Positions 13,725 through 20,687 of a stretch of DNA of 20,687 nucleotides are shown here, one piece after another. Source of the DNA: Methanomassiliicoccales archaeon (lineage in GTDB: Archaea > Thermoplasmatota > Thermoplasmata > SG8-5). Each line of letters opens with the position of its first letter. The first letter of the stretch is position 1. The stretch is from contig DAOVXH010000009.1 in assembly GCA_030636255.1 (NCBI GenBank), positions 1 to 20,687 of the forward strand. The letters run 5' to 3'. The notes under the pieces were generated by a model. It did no database searches and was not told where the DNA came from. It saw only the letters and a list, made by a program, of their open reading frames with translations. Made by a program: the position numbers and the translations under genes.

Positions 13725-15308
13725 ATGGGAAAGAGTAGAGACACATACACAGCAAAAGAATATTTCATCTGGTCAAATAAATCAGAAATATTGTATCCTT
13801 GGGAGAGGCAATATGTAGATTGGGATTTTTTAGCCCATGAGAAAAAGAGAATTGATGATATTTCAAAATGGTATAAAACATTTCAAAAAGTTGATTATAA
13901 AGATAACAATGTTGACATTTCTCTTTATGCTGTTCCAGTTGAACTATCCTCTTCTTGGAAAGCCGCAATAGTTGAAAACAATATGAATTACATGGGACTG
14001 GCAACACTACCAAACTCACCTCAACATTTGTTAATGTGTTTGATTCCATATGACAAAAAACAACCTCAAGAATATGGACCGATTAAAATCACAAGTTCTA
14101 AGAGAATAAGAATTTATAATAAGCATTACAAGGAATACGAATATGCTCTTGTTATTGAAGACTGGGAACCTCTTAAATCGGATTTTATTTACATAGATGT
14201 TCCATATGAAAAGCAAATAATAAACAATATACTTAAAGAAACATTAATTGACGATAAAAAGATTACTTCATCCTTGCAAGCACCAATCATAAGTGCACCA
14301 TATTTGAATGGGGCACTGGGTGGCATATCCCTTTCTTCTTTTTCATTAAATTCACCGTTAGGTAAAGAACTGGTAAAGTCAATCTCTCTATTAGTTCCCC
14401 CAGAATATAGAGCATTCCGACCGCCAGAAAAAGCATATATGGGAAAGAAGTTTCAATATTCAAAGGGAATTAAGTTTCATCTAGCAGAAAGGCCAATAAT
14501 AGACGACAAAATATTTTCTGGAATTGTACCCTCCAGATATGATTTCCTTGATAATGAACTTTTCAAGAGAGTTAATTTTCAAGGAGAATATTCAATATTC
14601 AGCACATTTTCTCCAGGCCAGGGATATGTTACTCAACTCATGAAAGAATTTCTTACAAAGTATCCAAATACAGATATTACACTCCCTTTATCACTAGATA
14701 ATTTGCTTGATTCAAAAATAAATATAGCAAAATTAAAAAAGGAAATAAATGAAGATATATGGATGCAAGTAGTTTTTACTAGGCAATTCCAGCCAGGTTT
14801 AGATAAGAAATCATCTAAACATTTTAATTCATTATCAGACTTGTTATATCAAGATTATGATACTTTGTTATCTGAGATATATAAAAATTCAACAGAAAGG
14901 GAACATGTCGTGAAATCTATGCACCATAAATCCAAATATAATCTAAAGAGGTTAGCTCAGTCATTAGCTAGAGTAGATGAAAATAATTCAATATCAGAAA
15001 ATAATTTTGAAAAGGCTAGAGGGATAATTGTTGATAATTTTACAGATCTTGTTAATCATAAAGATGTTCATAAATTTGCTGACAAAATCAAAACAAGAAA
15101 AGAAAATGAGAGATACTCAGTAATTCAAACTGAAATAATTAATTCACCCTCATCAACTGCAATGGAAATATTCAATGAAATAGAGTATACTGGCCTATTT
15201 AAAGATATTTATGACTTACAATCACTCTTAGACTGGCTCATAAAAAATGGACATATAACTGAGAATGAAGAAAAACGATATCAATGGAGTCCGTACCATG
15301 TATATTAA
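13725..15308 (+). CDS. Unrecognised 527-residue protein, first gene of a putative defence island
   Basis: I do not recognise the family. The protein is soluble and rich in K, N, I and Y, like its AT-rich neighbours. The frame is open from 13578, but the first 49 codons cross the GC-rich hairpin and read as low-quality protein. ATG 13725 (MGKSRDTYTAKEYFIW) is preferred; ATG 13698 is also possible. No Walker A motif is visible. Residues about 410-470 (SKYNLKRLAQSLARVDENNSI, then NNFEKARGIIVDNF) resemble the helical lid of MCM-type AAA+ ATPases. The last 60 residues (ERYSVIQTEIINS, then LQSLLDWLIKNGHIT) look like a winged helix. This suggests a degenerate AAA+ or DNA-binding protein. It is followed, 120 bases later, by the ATPase-TOPRIM pair on the same strand, with which it probably functions. 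Confidence 0.75.
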   Translation: MGKSRDTYTAKEYFIWSNKSEILYPWERQYVDWDFLAHEKKRIDDISKWYKTFQKVDYKDNNVDISLYAVPVELSSSWKAAIVENNMNYMGLATLPNSPQHLLMCLIPYDKKQPQEYGPIKITSSKRIRIYNKHYKEYEYALVIEDWEPLKSDFIYIDVPYEKQIINNILKETLIDDKKITSSLQAPIISAPYLNGALGGISLSSFSLNSPLGKELVKSISLLVPPEYRAFRPPEKAYMGKKFQYSKGIKFHLAERPIIDDKIFSGIVPSRYDFLDNELFKRVNFQGEYSIFSTFSPGQGYVTQLMKEFLTKYPNTDITLPLSLDNLLDSKINIAKLKKEINEDIWMQVVFTRQFQPGLDKKSSKHFNSLSDLLYQDYDTLLSEIYKNSTEREHVVKSMHHKSKYNLKRLAQSLARVDENNSISENNFEKARGIIVDNFTDLVNHKDVHKFADKIKTRKENERYSVIQTEIINSPSSTAMEIFNEIEYTGLFKDIYDLQSLLDWLIKNGHITENEEKRYQWSPYHVY

Positions 15309-15378
15309 TGAGTTAGGTTAGAATACGCTTTCCTTCAACGAAAATGAAATATCAAACATGCTATATTGTATTAGAAAG

Positions 15379-15423
15379 CTATATATTTCATCTCTTCTTT
15401 ATCAACCACAAACCCAGGGGGGG
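15379..15423 (+). promoter_or_regulatory. Possible internal promoter and G-rich ribosome site before the ATPase gene
   Basis: CTATATATTT (15379-15388) is a TATA-like box predicting initiation near 15410. It is followed by AGGGGGGG (15416-15423), an SD-like run 5 bases before CTG 15429. This would let the ATPase-TOPRIM pair be transcribed separately from the upstream gene. Confidence 0.35.
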
Positions 15424-15428
15424 ATATA

Positions 15429-16778
15429 CTGAGAATAAAAGAAGTTAAGATTAAAGGATTATTTGGATTGTTTAATTATAATATTCCATTCCATATAAAA
15501 GAAAGGATAACAATAATTCATGCGCCAAATGGATATGGAAAGACAACAATACTAAAAGCTATTGATGACATTTTCAGCAGAAATTTTTCAGAATTAAAAG
15601 AGGTATGTTTTGATGAAATTTATATTCAATATACTAATAAATCATCCTTGAAAATAACAAAACACGAAGACAGAAACAAAAATAAAATGTCGTTTCTTTT
15701 AAAACAACCTAAGCATAAGGATATTGAATATGATTTAATAACTAAAGTAGAAATTCCTGAATTTTTGCTTGATACTCTTAGTCAAGAATTGCCGAGTTTT
15801 TACAGAAGGATTGGACCAGATAAATGGATTGATACAAGACGTAATAAAGTAATGCCAATAGAGTATTTAATTGAAAGATACTTATCCTCACATATTAGGA
15901 ATGATTTATATAGCCATCCTTCACATCCAATACAAAATAAAAGAATTCCTATCGGTTTACGGAAGCATTTAATGTCTCTCCCTACAAGATTTATTAAATC
16001 TCAGAGATTATACCAATTTGATCAAACTGGATCAGATAGAAATTATATTAAAAAAGAAAGAGAAATGACACCATCGGTGATTGCTTATTCAGACGAATTA
16101 AGAAGAGCAATTGAGAGAAAATTAGCAGAATCGGCATCTTATTCACAGGAATTGGATAGAACATTTCCTTCACGATTAATAGATAAAATGGCTAAAATAA
16201 AAGAAGAAAGAGCACCTAGTAGCAATTCAATTAAATCACAATTAAAGGAATTAGAAATTACCCGTTCTCGTCTCCAAAATGTTGGCTTATATACTGGTTC
16301 TCATTTGCCAATAAAAACTAAAGAAAAAATGGATAAACATACATTAAAAGTCTTATCTATGTATATTGAAGATAATGAACAGAAACTATCTATTTTTAAT
16401 GATATGGAAAAGAAAATAAACTTGATGAAAAACATTCTTAATACTCGGTTTTCTCATAAAGATATTACTATAAATAGTGTCGATGGGTTCGAAATAACAT
16501 TGATTGATGGTTCAAAACTAAGTCCAGAGAATCTTTCTTCAGGGGAGCAACATGAACTAGTTCTTAATTATGAATTACTTTTCAAATCCAAAGAGGGATC
16601 TTTAATCCTTATGGATGAACCAGAAATATCTTTACATATAAGTTGGCAAAAACACTTTTTAAATGATCTTCAAAAAATTGCAGATTTAACTAATGTTGAT
16701 ATTATAATTGCAACACATTCGCCTCAGATAATTAATGACAAATGGCATTTAACAATAGATATGGAGGAAGGAGGTTAA
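15429..16778 (+). CDS. ABC/OLD-type AAA ATPase, AriA-like (PARIS-like system)
   Basis: An SMC/RecF-like ATPase without a fused nuclease, about 449 residues. Counting from TTG 15468: Walker A APNGYGKTT (19-27), ABC signature LSSGEQHELV (356-365), Walker B LILMDEPEISLH (379-390), H-switch ATHSPQ (415-420), with a helical, partly coiled-coil insertion at about 200-330. The frame before TTG 15468 encodes RIKEVKIKGLFG, the first strand normal for this fold, so the true start is probably CTG 15429 after the G-rich ribosome site. TTG 15468 remains possible. A DUF4435 TOPRIM-like gene follows 4 bases later. That pairing is the hallmark of PARIS, where the ATPase senses phage proteins and releases the TOPRIM effector. 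PARIS-like function is inferred from architecture only. Confidence 0.82.
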   Translation: MRIKEVKIKGLFGLFNYNIPFHIKERITIIHAPNGYGKTTILKAIDDIFSRNFSELKEVCFDEIYIQYTNKSSLKITKHEDRNKNKMSFLLKQPKHKDIEYDLITKVEIPEFLLDTLSQELPSFYRRIGPDKWIDTRRNKVMPIEYLIERYLSSHIRNDLYSHPSHPIQNKRIPIGLRKHLMSLPTRFIKSQRLYQFDQTGSDRNYIKKEREMTPSVIAYSDELRRAIERKLAESASYSQELDRTFPSRLIDKMAKIKEERAPSSNSIKSQLKELEITRSRLQNVGLYTGSHLPIKTKEKMDKHTLKVLSMYIEDNEQKLSIFNDMEKKINLMKNILNTRFSHKDITINSVDGFEITLIDGSKLSPENLSSGEQHELVLNYELLFKSKEGSLILMDEPEISLHISWQKHFLNDLQKIADLTNVDIIIATHSPQIINDKWHLTIDMEEGG

Positions 16779-16782
16779 GCAT

Positions 16783-17652
16783 TTGCCATCATTACAGCAC
16801 CATATCGATGGAAATACAATAGCGAGCGATATCAGGATGTCAAGGAAGACTCATAAAGGATCATTTTTGATAGTTGAAGGAGATACAGATTCTAGATTTT
16901 ATAGTCAATTTATTGAATGTAGTAATTGTTCAATTATAATAGGAATTAAAGATGCTAATGTTATTCAAGCCTTAAATGTTCTTGAAAAATCAGGGTTTGA
17001 TGGTGTTTTGGGAATTATTGATACTGATTATCGAAAGCTTGAAAATGAAAAATTAGATGTAATAAATATCGTAATGACTGACACCCATGACCTTGAAACC
17101 ATGATAATTAAATCACCAGGATTTGATGGATTGTTGTGTGAATATTGTGATTCAACAAAATTAAATAAATTTACAAAAGGAAAGGATTTAAGAGAGATTT
17201 TAATTAATCAGACAAAACTGATTGGACATTTAAGATGGTATTCGAAACGTTTCAATCTTGGATTGAAATTCACTGGGCTTAATTTTTATACCTTTGTGAA
17301 TGAAAATAACCTTGAAGTTGATTTGGATAAATTACTTACCGCTGTAGTAAATAATACAAATCAATGCGCTATTGATAAAAATGAGACGAAAAAAAGTGTT
17401 CAGGCCTTAATAAAACTGAAAGCAGATTGTTGGCAAGTGTGTCAAGGCCATGACATGTCAAATATATTATTGATTGGTATAAAAAAAATATTTGGTGGAA
17501 AAAATATACGAGGTATGCATCGGGCAGCTTTAGAAGGATATTTACGTTTAGCCTATAACAAAAATGATTTTTATAAAACAAAAATCTATGACGAAATACG
17601 TATTTGGGAAAAAAAGAACAAGAGTTATACAATTTTTTCATCAGTAAATTAA
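16783..17652 (+). CDS. DUF4435 TOPRIM-like protein, AriB-like effector
   Basis: A 289-residue protein with TOPRIM-type acidic motifs: FLIVEGDTDSRFY with E32 and D34, GIIDTDY with D80 and D82, and TDTHDLETM with D103 and E105. This pattern matches DUF4435 proteins, which are commonly encoded after AAA ATPases in defence loci; in PARIS the partner AriB is a TOPRIM nuclease that attacks tRNA. The C-terminal half is helical and not recognised. The start is TTG: AAGGAGGT at 16768-16775, inside the end of the ATPase gene, lies 7 bases upstream, and the protein then begins before the first strand. Spacing of 4 bases to the ATPase indicates tight coupling. Whether it is nuclease-active here is inference. 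Confidence 0.8.
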   Translation: MPSLQHHIDGNTIASDIRMSRKTHKGSFLIVEGDTDSRFYSQFIECSNCSIIIGIKDANVIQALNVLEKSGFDGVLGIIDTDYRKLENEKLDVINIVMTDTHDLETMIIKSPGFDGLLCEYCDSTKLNKFTKGKDLREILINQTKLIGHLRWYSKRFNLGLKFTGLNFYTFVNENNLEVDLDKLLTAVVNNTNQCAIDKNETKKSVQALIKLKADCWQVCQGHDMSNILLIGIKKIFGGKNIRGMHRAALEGYLRLAYNKNDFYKTKIYDEIRIWEKKNKSYTIFSSVN

Positions 17653-17805
17653 GCTTATGTATTCTTCATTAAATAGCAAAAATTACAAAATAATCATCTA
17701 ACCACTGTTAAGAATAAATTGGCTGGTTTGGAATTACTTATTTATTGATTTTTTTTATTAGGCAAAACAGCGCAGTTCAAAACTCTAAAAAAATCCGCCA
17801 AAACC

Positions 17806-17815
17806 CTTAAATACC
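17806..17815 (+). promoter_or_regulatory. TATA-like box of the ArsR-grpE-dnaK operon
   Basis: CTTAAATACC follows an A/C-rich stretch that could serve as BRE. Initiation is expected near 17838-17842, giving a leader of about 80 bases with the ribosome site AAGGAG at 17908-17913. Confidence 0.4.
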
Positions 17816-17844
17816 ACCCTCCTTATACGTTCTATCCGTTAGTA

Positions 17845-17861
17845 TACAACCCTGTGTTGTA
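17845..17861. promoter_or_regulatory. Palindrome, possible operator of the ArsR-like regulator
   Basis: TACAAC-CCTGT-GTTGTA is a 6-bp inverted repeat with a 5-base spacer, placed just after the predicted transcription start. A repressor dimer bound here would block initiation. It is the only clear dyad between the TATA box and the ATG. Assignment to the ArsR-like protein is inferred. Confidence 0.35.
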
Positions 17862-17922
17862 AACCAACCTATTAACCAACTTAAGAACCACCCCAAACTA
17901 ATCAACCAAGGAGAACACCCAA

Positions 17923-18579
17923 ATGAACAACATAGACCTCGACACCCTACTGGCCATAATCGGCAATCCTACCCGCAGACAGATACTGCGCAAGCTGGTT
18001 AAGGAGGACCATTATCCTCTTCAACTCTCGAAAGAGTTAAGTATCAGCCAGCAGGCTATTATGAAGCATCTTCGGGTATTGGAGGAAGCTGATCTGGTGA
18101 AGTCCATGTTTCGGAAAAGCGATACCGGTCCACCCCGTAAATTCTATGTTGCTACTCAATCGCTTACCATTGTGATAGATATGTCCCCGGAACAGTTCTC
18201 CGAGGATTTACGGTTTCATGATATTGAGCAGGTGATTAAGGCTGGTACTGACACTGAAGCGCTCCGGAATGCTGAGAATCTTCGGGTGAAATTGGCTGAG
18301 TTCATGGCCTCTGTTGCTTCTATTAATGAGCAATTGGATGCAATGGCTCGCAATCGGGACGAATTATTGGCCAGGAAGGGTGACGCACTCCGGTATGCAA
18401 ATAATATTATTGACACGCTGTGCGAGAATTATGAGCATCGGAAAGTTCTTCGATATCTAATAAATGAGGATGATTTATCGCTGGGTGCAATGTCCGAGCG
18501 GCTGAACATGCGCGAGTCCGAAGTTGAAAAGGTTCTGCGGAACCTGGAAAAACAGGGACTATTGATGATTAACAAGTGA
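17923..18579 (+). CDS. ArsR-like winged-helix regulator with two HTH regions
   Basis: A 218-residue regulator. Residues 1-80 form an ArsR-type winged helix (LLAIIGNPTRRQILRKLV, then LSISQQAIMKHLRVLEEADLV and the wing). The middle is a long helical, coiled-coil-like region (about 100-165). Residues 170-218 form a second helix-turn-helix (KVLRYLINEDDLSLGAMSE, then VEKVLRNLEKQGLL). No cysteine metal site is evident, so it is not a typical arsenic sensor. It is the first gene of an operon with grpE (10 bases downstream) and dnaK, so a role as heat-shock or chaperone regulator is likely, analogous to but not the same as Phr. AAGGAG lies 9 bases before the ATG. Confidence 0.88.
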   Translation: MNNIDLDTLLAIIGNPTRRQILRKLVKEDHYPLQLSKELSISQQAIMKHLRVLEEADLVKSMFRKSDTGPPRKFYVATQSLTIVIDMSPEQFSEDLRFHDIEQVIKAGTDTEALRNAENLRVKLAEFMASVASINEQLDAMARNRDELLARKGDALRYANNIIDTLCENYEHRKVLRYLINEDDLSLGAMSERLNMRESEVEKVLRNLEKQGLLMINK

Positions 18580-18589
18580 GTGTGATGAC

Positions 18590-19168
18590 ATGAGAAAGAA
18601 AAAGGACCAGGAAATAGAAGATGACATGGAAGACCTCCAGGACGAAATAGAGGGAATAGAGGACCATGTTGCAGCATTGGAGGCTCAAATTGCCGAGCAG
18701 ACAGAATTGGCCAATGGCTATTTTGCCCAGCTCCAGAGAGTTCAGGCTGACTTTGAGAATTTCCAGAAAAGAATTGAGGTTGAGAAAGGCCTTATCGCTG
18801 ATATTGCCTGCGGCGAATTGGTTTCAGGTTTACTGGACACCCTGGATAATTTTGACAGGGCATTGGATTCCATGGAAAATATTCCACCGGAGCATGCTGA
18901 AGGCGTGAAAATGGTGTACAAGAACATGATAGATTATCTTCAGGGCTGCGGTCTGGAAAAGATAATCGCCCAGGGATGCCAGTTCAACCCTCATGTTCAT
19001 GAAGCTGTAATGCAGCAAGAGTCAGAAAGTGAGGACGGAACCGTGCTGGAGGAATTCCAATGCGGGTATTCGCTGAAAGGCAAGGTGCTGAGACCGTCGA
19101 AGGTCAAAGTGGCTAAACAAATTACAAATGCTGGCCAAGTGGCTGGACAAATAAATGAGGATAAATAA
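18590..19168 (+). CDS. grpE: GrpE, nucleotide exchange factor of DnaK
   Basis: A 192-residue cochaperone that exchanges ADP for ATP on DnaK. An acidic, coiled-coil N-terminal region (about 5-65) is followed by the long helix ending AQLQRVQADFENFQKR, the family's dimerisation helix. The C-terminal beta domain holds FNPHVHEAVMQ and the signature GYSLKGKVLRPSKVKVAK. The length is normal. The gene is 10 bases after the ArsR-like regulator and 32 before dnaK, the usual order in archaea that have the DnaK system, which was acquired from bacteria. Confidence 0.95.
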   Translation: MRKKKDQEIEDDMEDLQDEIEGIEDHVAALEAQIAEQTELANGYFAQLQRVQADFENFQKRIEVEKGLIADIACGELVSGLLDTLDNFDRALDSMENIPPEHAEGVKMVYKNMIDYLQGCGLEKIIAQGCQFNPHVHEAVMQQESESEDGTVLEEFQCGYSLKGKVLRPSKVKVAKQITNAGQVAGQINEDK

Positions 19169-19171
19169 ATT

Positions 19172-19195
19172 AAAATATAAATATATAGGAGATGA
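19172..19195 (+). promoter_or_regulatory. AT-rich TATA-like run and ribosome site before dnaK
   Basis: An A/T-only run (about 19172-19186) could act as an extra TATA box for dnaK alone, although initiation 25 bp later would fall at the ATG and omit the ribosome site AGGAGATGA (19187-19195). The ribosome site is solid; the promoter is speculative. Confidence 0.3.
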
Positions 19196-19200
19196 AATAA

Positions 19201-20687
19201 ATGGCAAAGATTATAGGAATAGATCTTGGAACAACGAACTCCTGCATGGCCGTGCTGGAAGGTGGCAAGCCAAAGGTACTCCCAAATGCGGAGGGGGGCA
19301 GGACCACACCATCAGTGGTGGGGTTTACGAAAGACAAGGAAAGATTAGTTGGCCAGATAGCCAAGAGGCAGGCAGTCAGCAATCCCGAGAGGACAGTATC
19401 GTCCATAAAGAGGGACATGGGCAGCAAAAAGAAGGTCAAGATTGACAGTGACAATTACAATGCTGCCGAAATATCAGCAATGATACTTCAGAAAATGAAG
19501 CTGGATGCAGAGGCGCATCTTGGCGAGGCAGTAAATCAGGCTGTTATCACGGTTCCGGCTTACTTCAATGACAATCAGAGACAGGCAACAAAAGACGCTG
19601 GTAAAATTGCCGGACTTGAGGTACTGAGAATAATCAATGAGCCAACTGCAGCAGCACTGGCATATGGTCTGGACAAGGAGGATGGCGAAAAGATTGCTGT
19701 ATTCGACCTTGGAGGCGGAACATTTGATATTTCACTTCTGGAGGTTGGCGATGGAACATTCCAGGTTCTCAGCACAGACGGAGATACAAAGCTGGGCGGA
19801 GATGACTGGGACCAGGCACTTTTGGAATATCTGGCAGCCGAGTTCAAGAAGGACCAGGGCGTGGACCTGAGCAAGGACATAACTGCAATGCAGAGGCTGA
19901 GAGAAGCTGCTGAAAAGGCCAAGATTGAATTATCTGGGCTTCAGCAGGCCAATGTTAATTTACCCTACATAACAGCAGACAATACCGGTCCAAAACATCT
20001 GGATATTACAATCACCAGGGCAAAGTTCCAGGATATTACAAAGTCACTTCTGGAGCGCACAAAGGAGCCAATGAAGAGGGCCATGAGAGACGCTAAGCCA
20101 ACAGCCATGAAGCCAGAGGAAATTGACAAGGTAATTCTGGTAGGCGGTTCAACAAGAATGCCAGCTGTTCTTGATGTGGTGAAGGGTTTCTTCAAAAAGG
20201 ACCCGTACAAGAATGTCAACCCAGACGAATGTGTGGCAATGGGTGCTGCAATCCAGGGTGGAGTTATGGCCGGTGAAATTAAAGATGTGGTATTGCTGGA
20301 TGTTACACCATTAACACTTGGAGTGGAAACCCTTGGCGGAGTTACAACCCCGCAGATTGAGAGGAATACCACCATACCCAGCAGAAAGAGCCAGACATAT
20401 TCAACCGCCGCAGACAATCAGCCAAGTGTTGAGATACATGTCACCCAGGGCGAGAGGACCATGGCAGCAGATAATGTGAGTCTTGGAAAGTTCCACCTTG
20501 TGGGAATTCCACCAGCACCAAGGGGCATACCCCAGATAGAGGTAACATTTGACATTGATGCAAATGGAATTGTGAATGTTACTGCAAAGGACCTGGGAAC
20601 CGGCAAGGAGCAGAAGATCACAATATCGGCTTCCACCAACCTTTCAAAAGATGAGGTTGACAGGAAGGTCAAGGACGCGGAAAAATA
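19201..20687 (+). CDS. dnaK: Molecular chaperone DnaK (Hsp70), 3' end beyond the window
   Basis: An ATP-dependent chaperone; 495 codons are visible and the gene runs off the window inside the substrate-binding domain (about 120 residues missing). The Hsp70 signatures are intact: IIGIDLGTTNSC at the start, FDLGGGTFDISLLEV, and VILVGGSTRMPAV. The interdomain linker VVLLDVTPLTLG and the beta-sandwich with DIDANGIVNVTAKD follow. Between the SSIKRDMG segment and the AAEISAMIL helix the protein is short, so it lacks the insertion of Gram-negative DnaK and belongs to the Gram-positive/archaeal type. Reading is continuous with no frameshift. It is co-transcribed with the ArsR-like regulator and grpE; no dnaJ is seen within the window. 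Confidence 0.97.
   Translation, partial: MAKIIGIDLGTTNSCMAVLEGGKPKVLPNAEGGRTTPSVVGFTKDKERLVGQIAKRQAVSNPERTVSSIKRDMGSKKKVKIDSDNYNAAEISAMILQKMKLDAEAHLGEAVNQAVITVPAYFNDNQRQATKDAGKIAGLEVLRIINEPTAAALAYGLDKEDGEKIAVFDLGGGTFDISLLEVGDGTFQVLSTDGDTKLGGDDWDQALLEYLAAEFKKDQGVDLSKDITAMQRLREAAEKAKIELSGLQQANVNLPYITADNTGPKHLDITITRAKFQDITKSLLERTKEPMKRAMRDAKPTAMKPEEIDKVILVGGSTRMPAVLDVVKGFFKKDPYKNVNPDECVAMGAAIQGGVMAGEIKDVVLLDVTPLTLGVETLGGVTTPQIERNTTIPSRKSQTYSTAADNQPSVEIHVTQGERTMAADNVSLGKFHLVGIPPAPRGIPQIEVTFDIDANGIVNVTAKDLGTGKEQKITISASTNLSKDEVDRKVKDAEK

Noticed and set aside
19965..20417. 150-codon frame antisense to dnaK
   Set aside because: Shadow of a strongly conserved gene; no start signal or recognisable product.

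Overview
The window looks archaeal, from a euryarchaeal lineage. A Thermoplasmata-like placement is my best guess, but low confidence. Three things support it: an AMP phosphorylase next to a ribose-1,5-bisphosphate isomerase (the archaeal AMP/type III RuBisCO route); tandem KaiC-like ATPases with a 7TM-DUF835 protein; and TATA-like boxes about 25 bp before several start codons, as expected for short-leader or leaderless transcripts. GrpE and a DnaK that appears to lack the Gram-negative nucleotide-binding-domain insertion are also present.

Layout. 2-2855 (+): the end of a TetR-like regulator, an ABC-2 exporter (ATPase and permease) and a membrane polyferredoxin of the NapH type, packed as one operon. 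2852-6483 (-): ribose-1,5-bisphosphate isomerase, AMP phosphorylase, a small DUF3783-like protein and a CDP-alcohol phosphatidyltransferase. 6484-7810: a 1.3 kb AT-rich region without convincing genes. It holds GC-rich structured islands, a 20-bp near-perfect inverted repeat and several degenerate copies of a unit made of a TATA-like box, a C-rich box, a T-run and a hairpin. 7811-10911 (+): two paralogous KaiC-like ATPases and a 7TM protein with two DUF835 domains, a likely signalling operon. 10943-13220 (-): a YhcG/DUF1016 PD-(D/E)XK nuclease, an aminoglycoside-phosphotransferase-fold protein and a YbjQ/UPF0145 protein. 13221-13724: no gene; contains a hairpin like those at the 3' end of IS200/IS605 tnpB genes. 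13725-17652 (+): a markedly AT-rich three-gene island. 17923-20687 (+): ArsR-like regulator, grpE and dnaK (cut by the window end), a chaperone operon.

The most interesting part is the 13725-17652 island. It pairs an ABC/OLD-type AAA ATPase with a DUF4435 TOPRIM-like protein, which is the core of PARIS-type anti-phage systems (AriA plus AriB). Upstream is a 527-residue protein I do not recognise, whose C-terminus looks like an MCM-type AAA+ lid followed by a winged helix. Its low GC, non-ATG starts, neighbouring DUF1016 nuclease and nearby transposon-like hairpin all suggest acquired defence DNA. The second point of interest is the family of covarying hairpin units in the 6484-7810 spacer.
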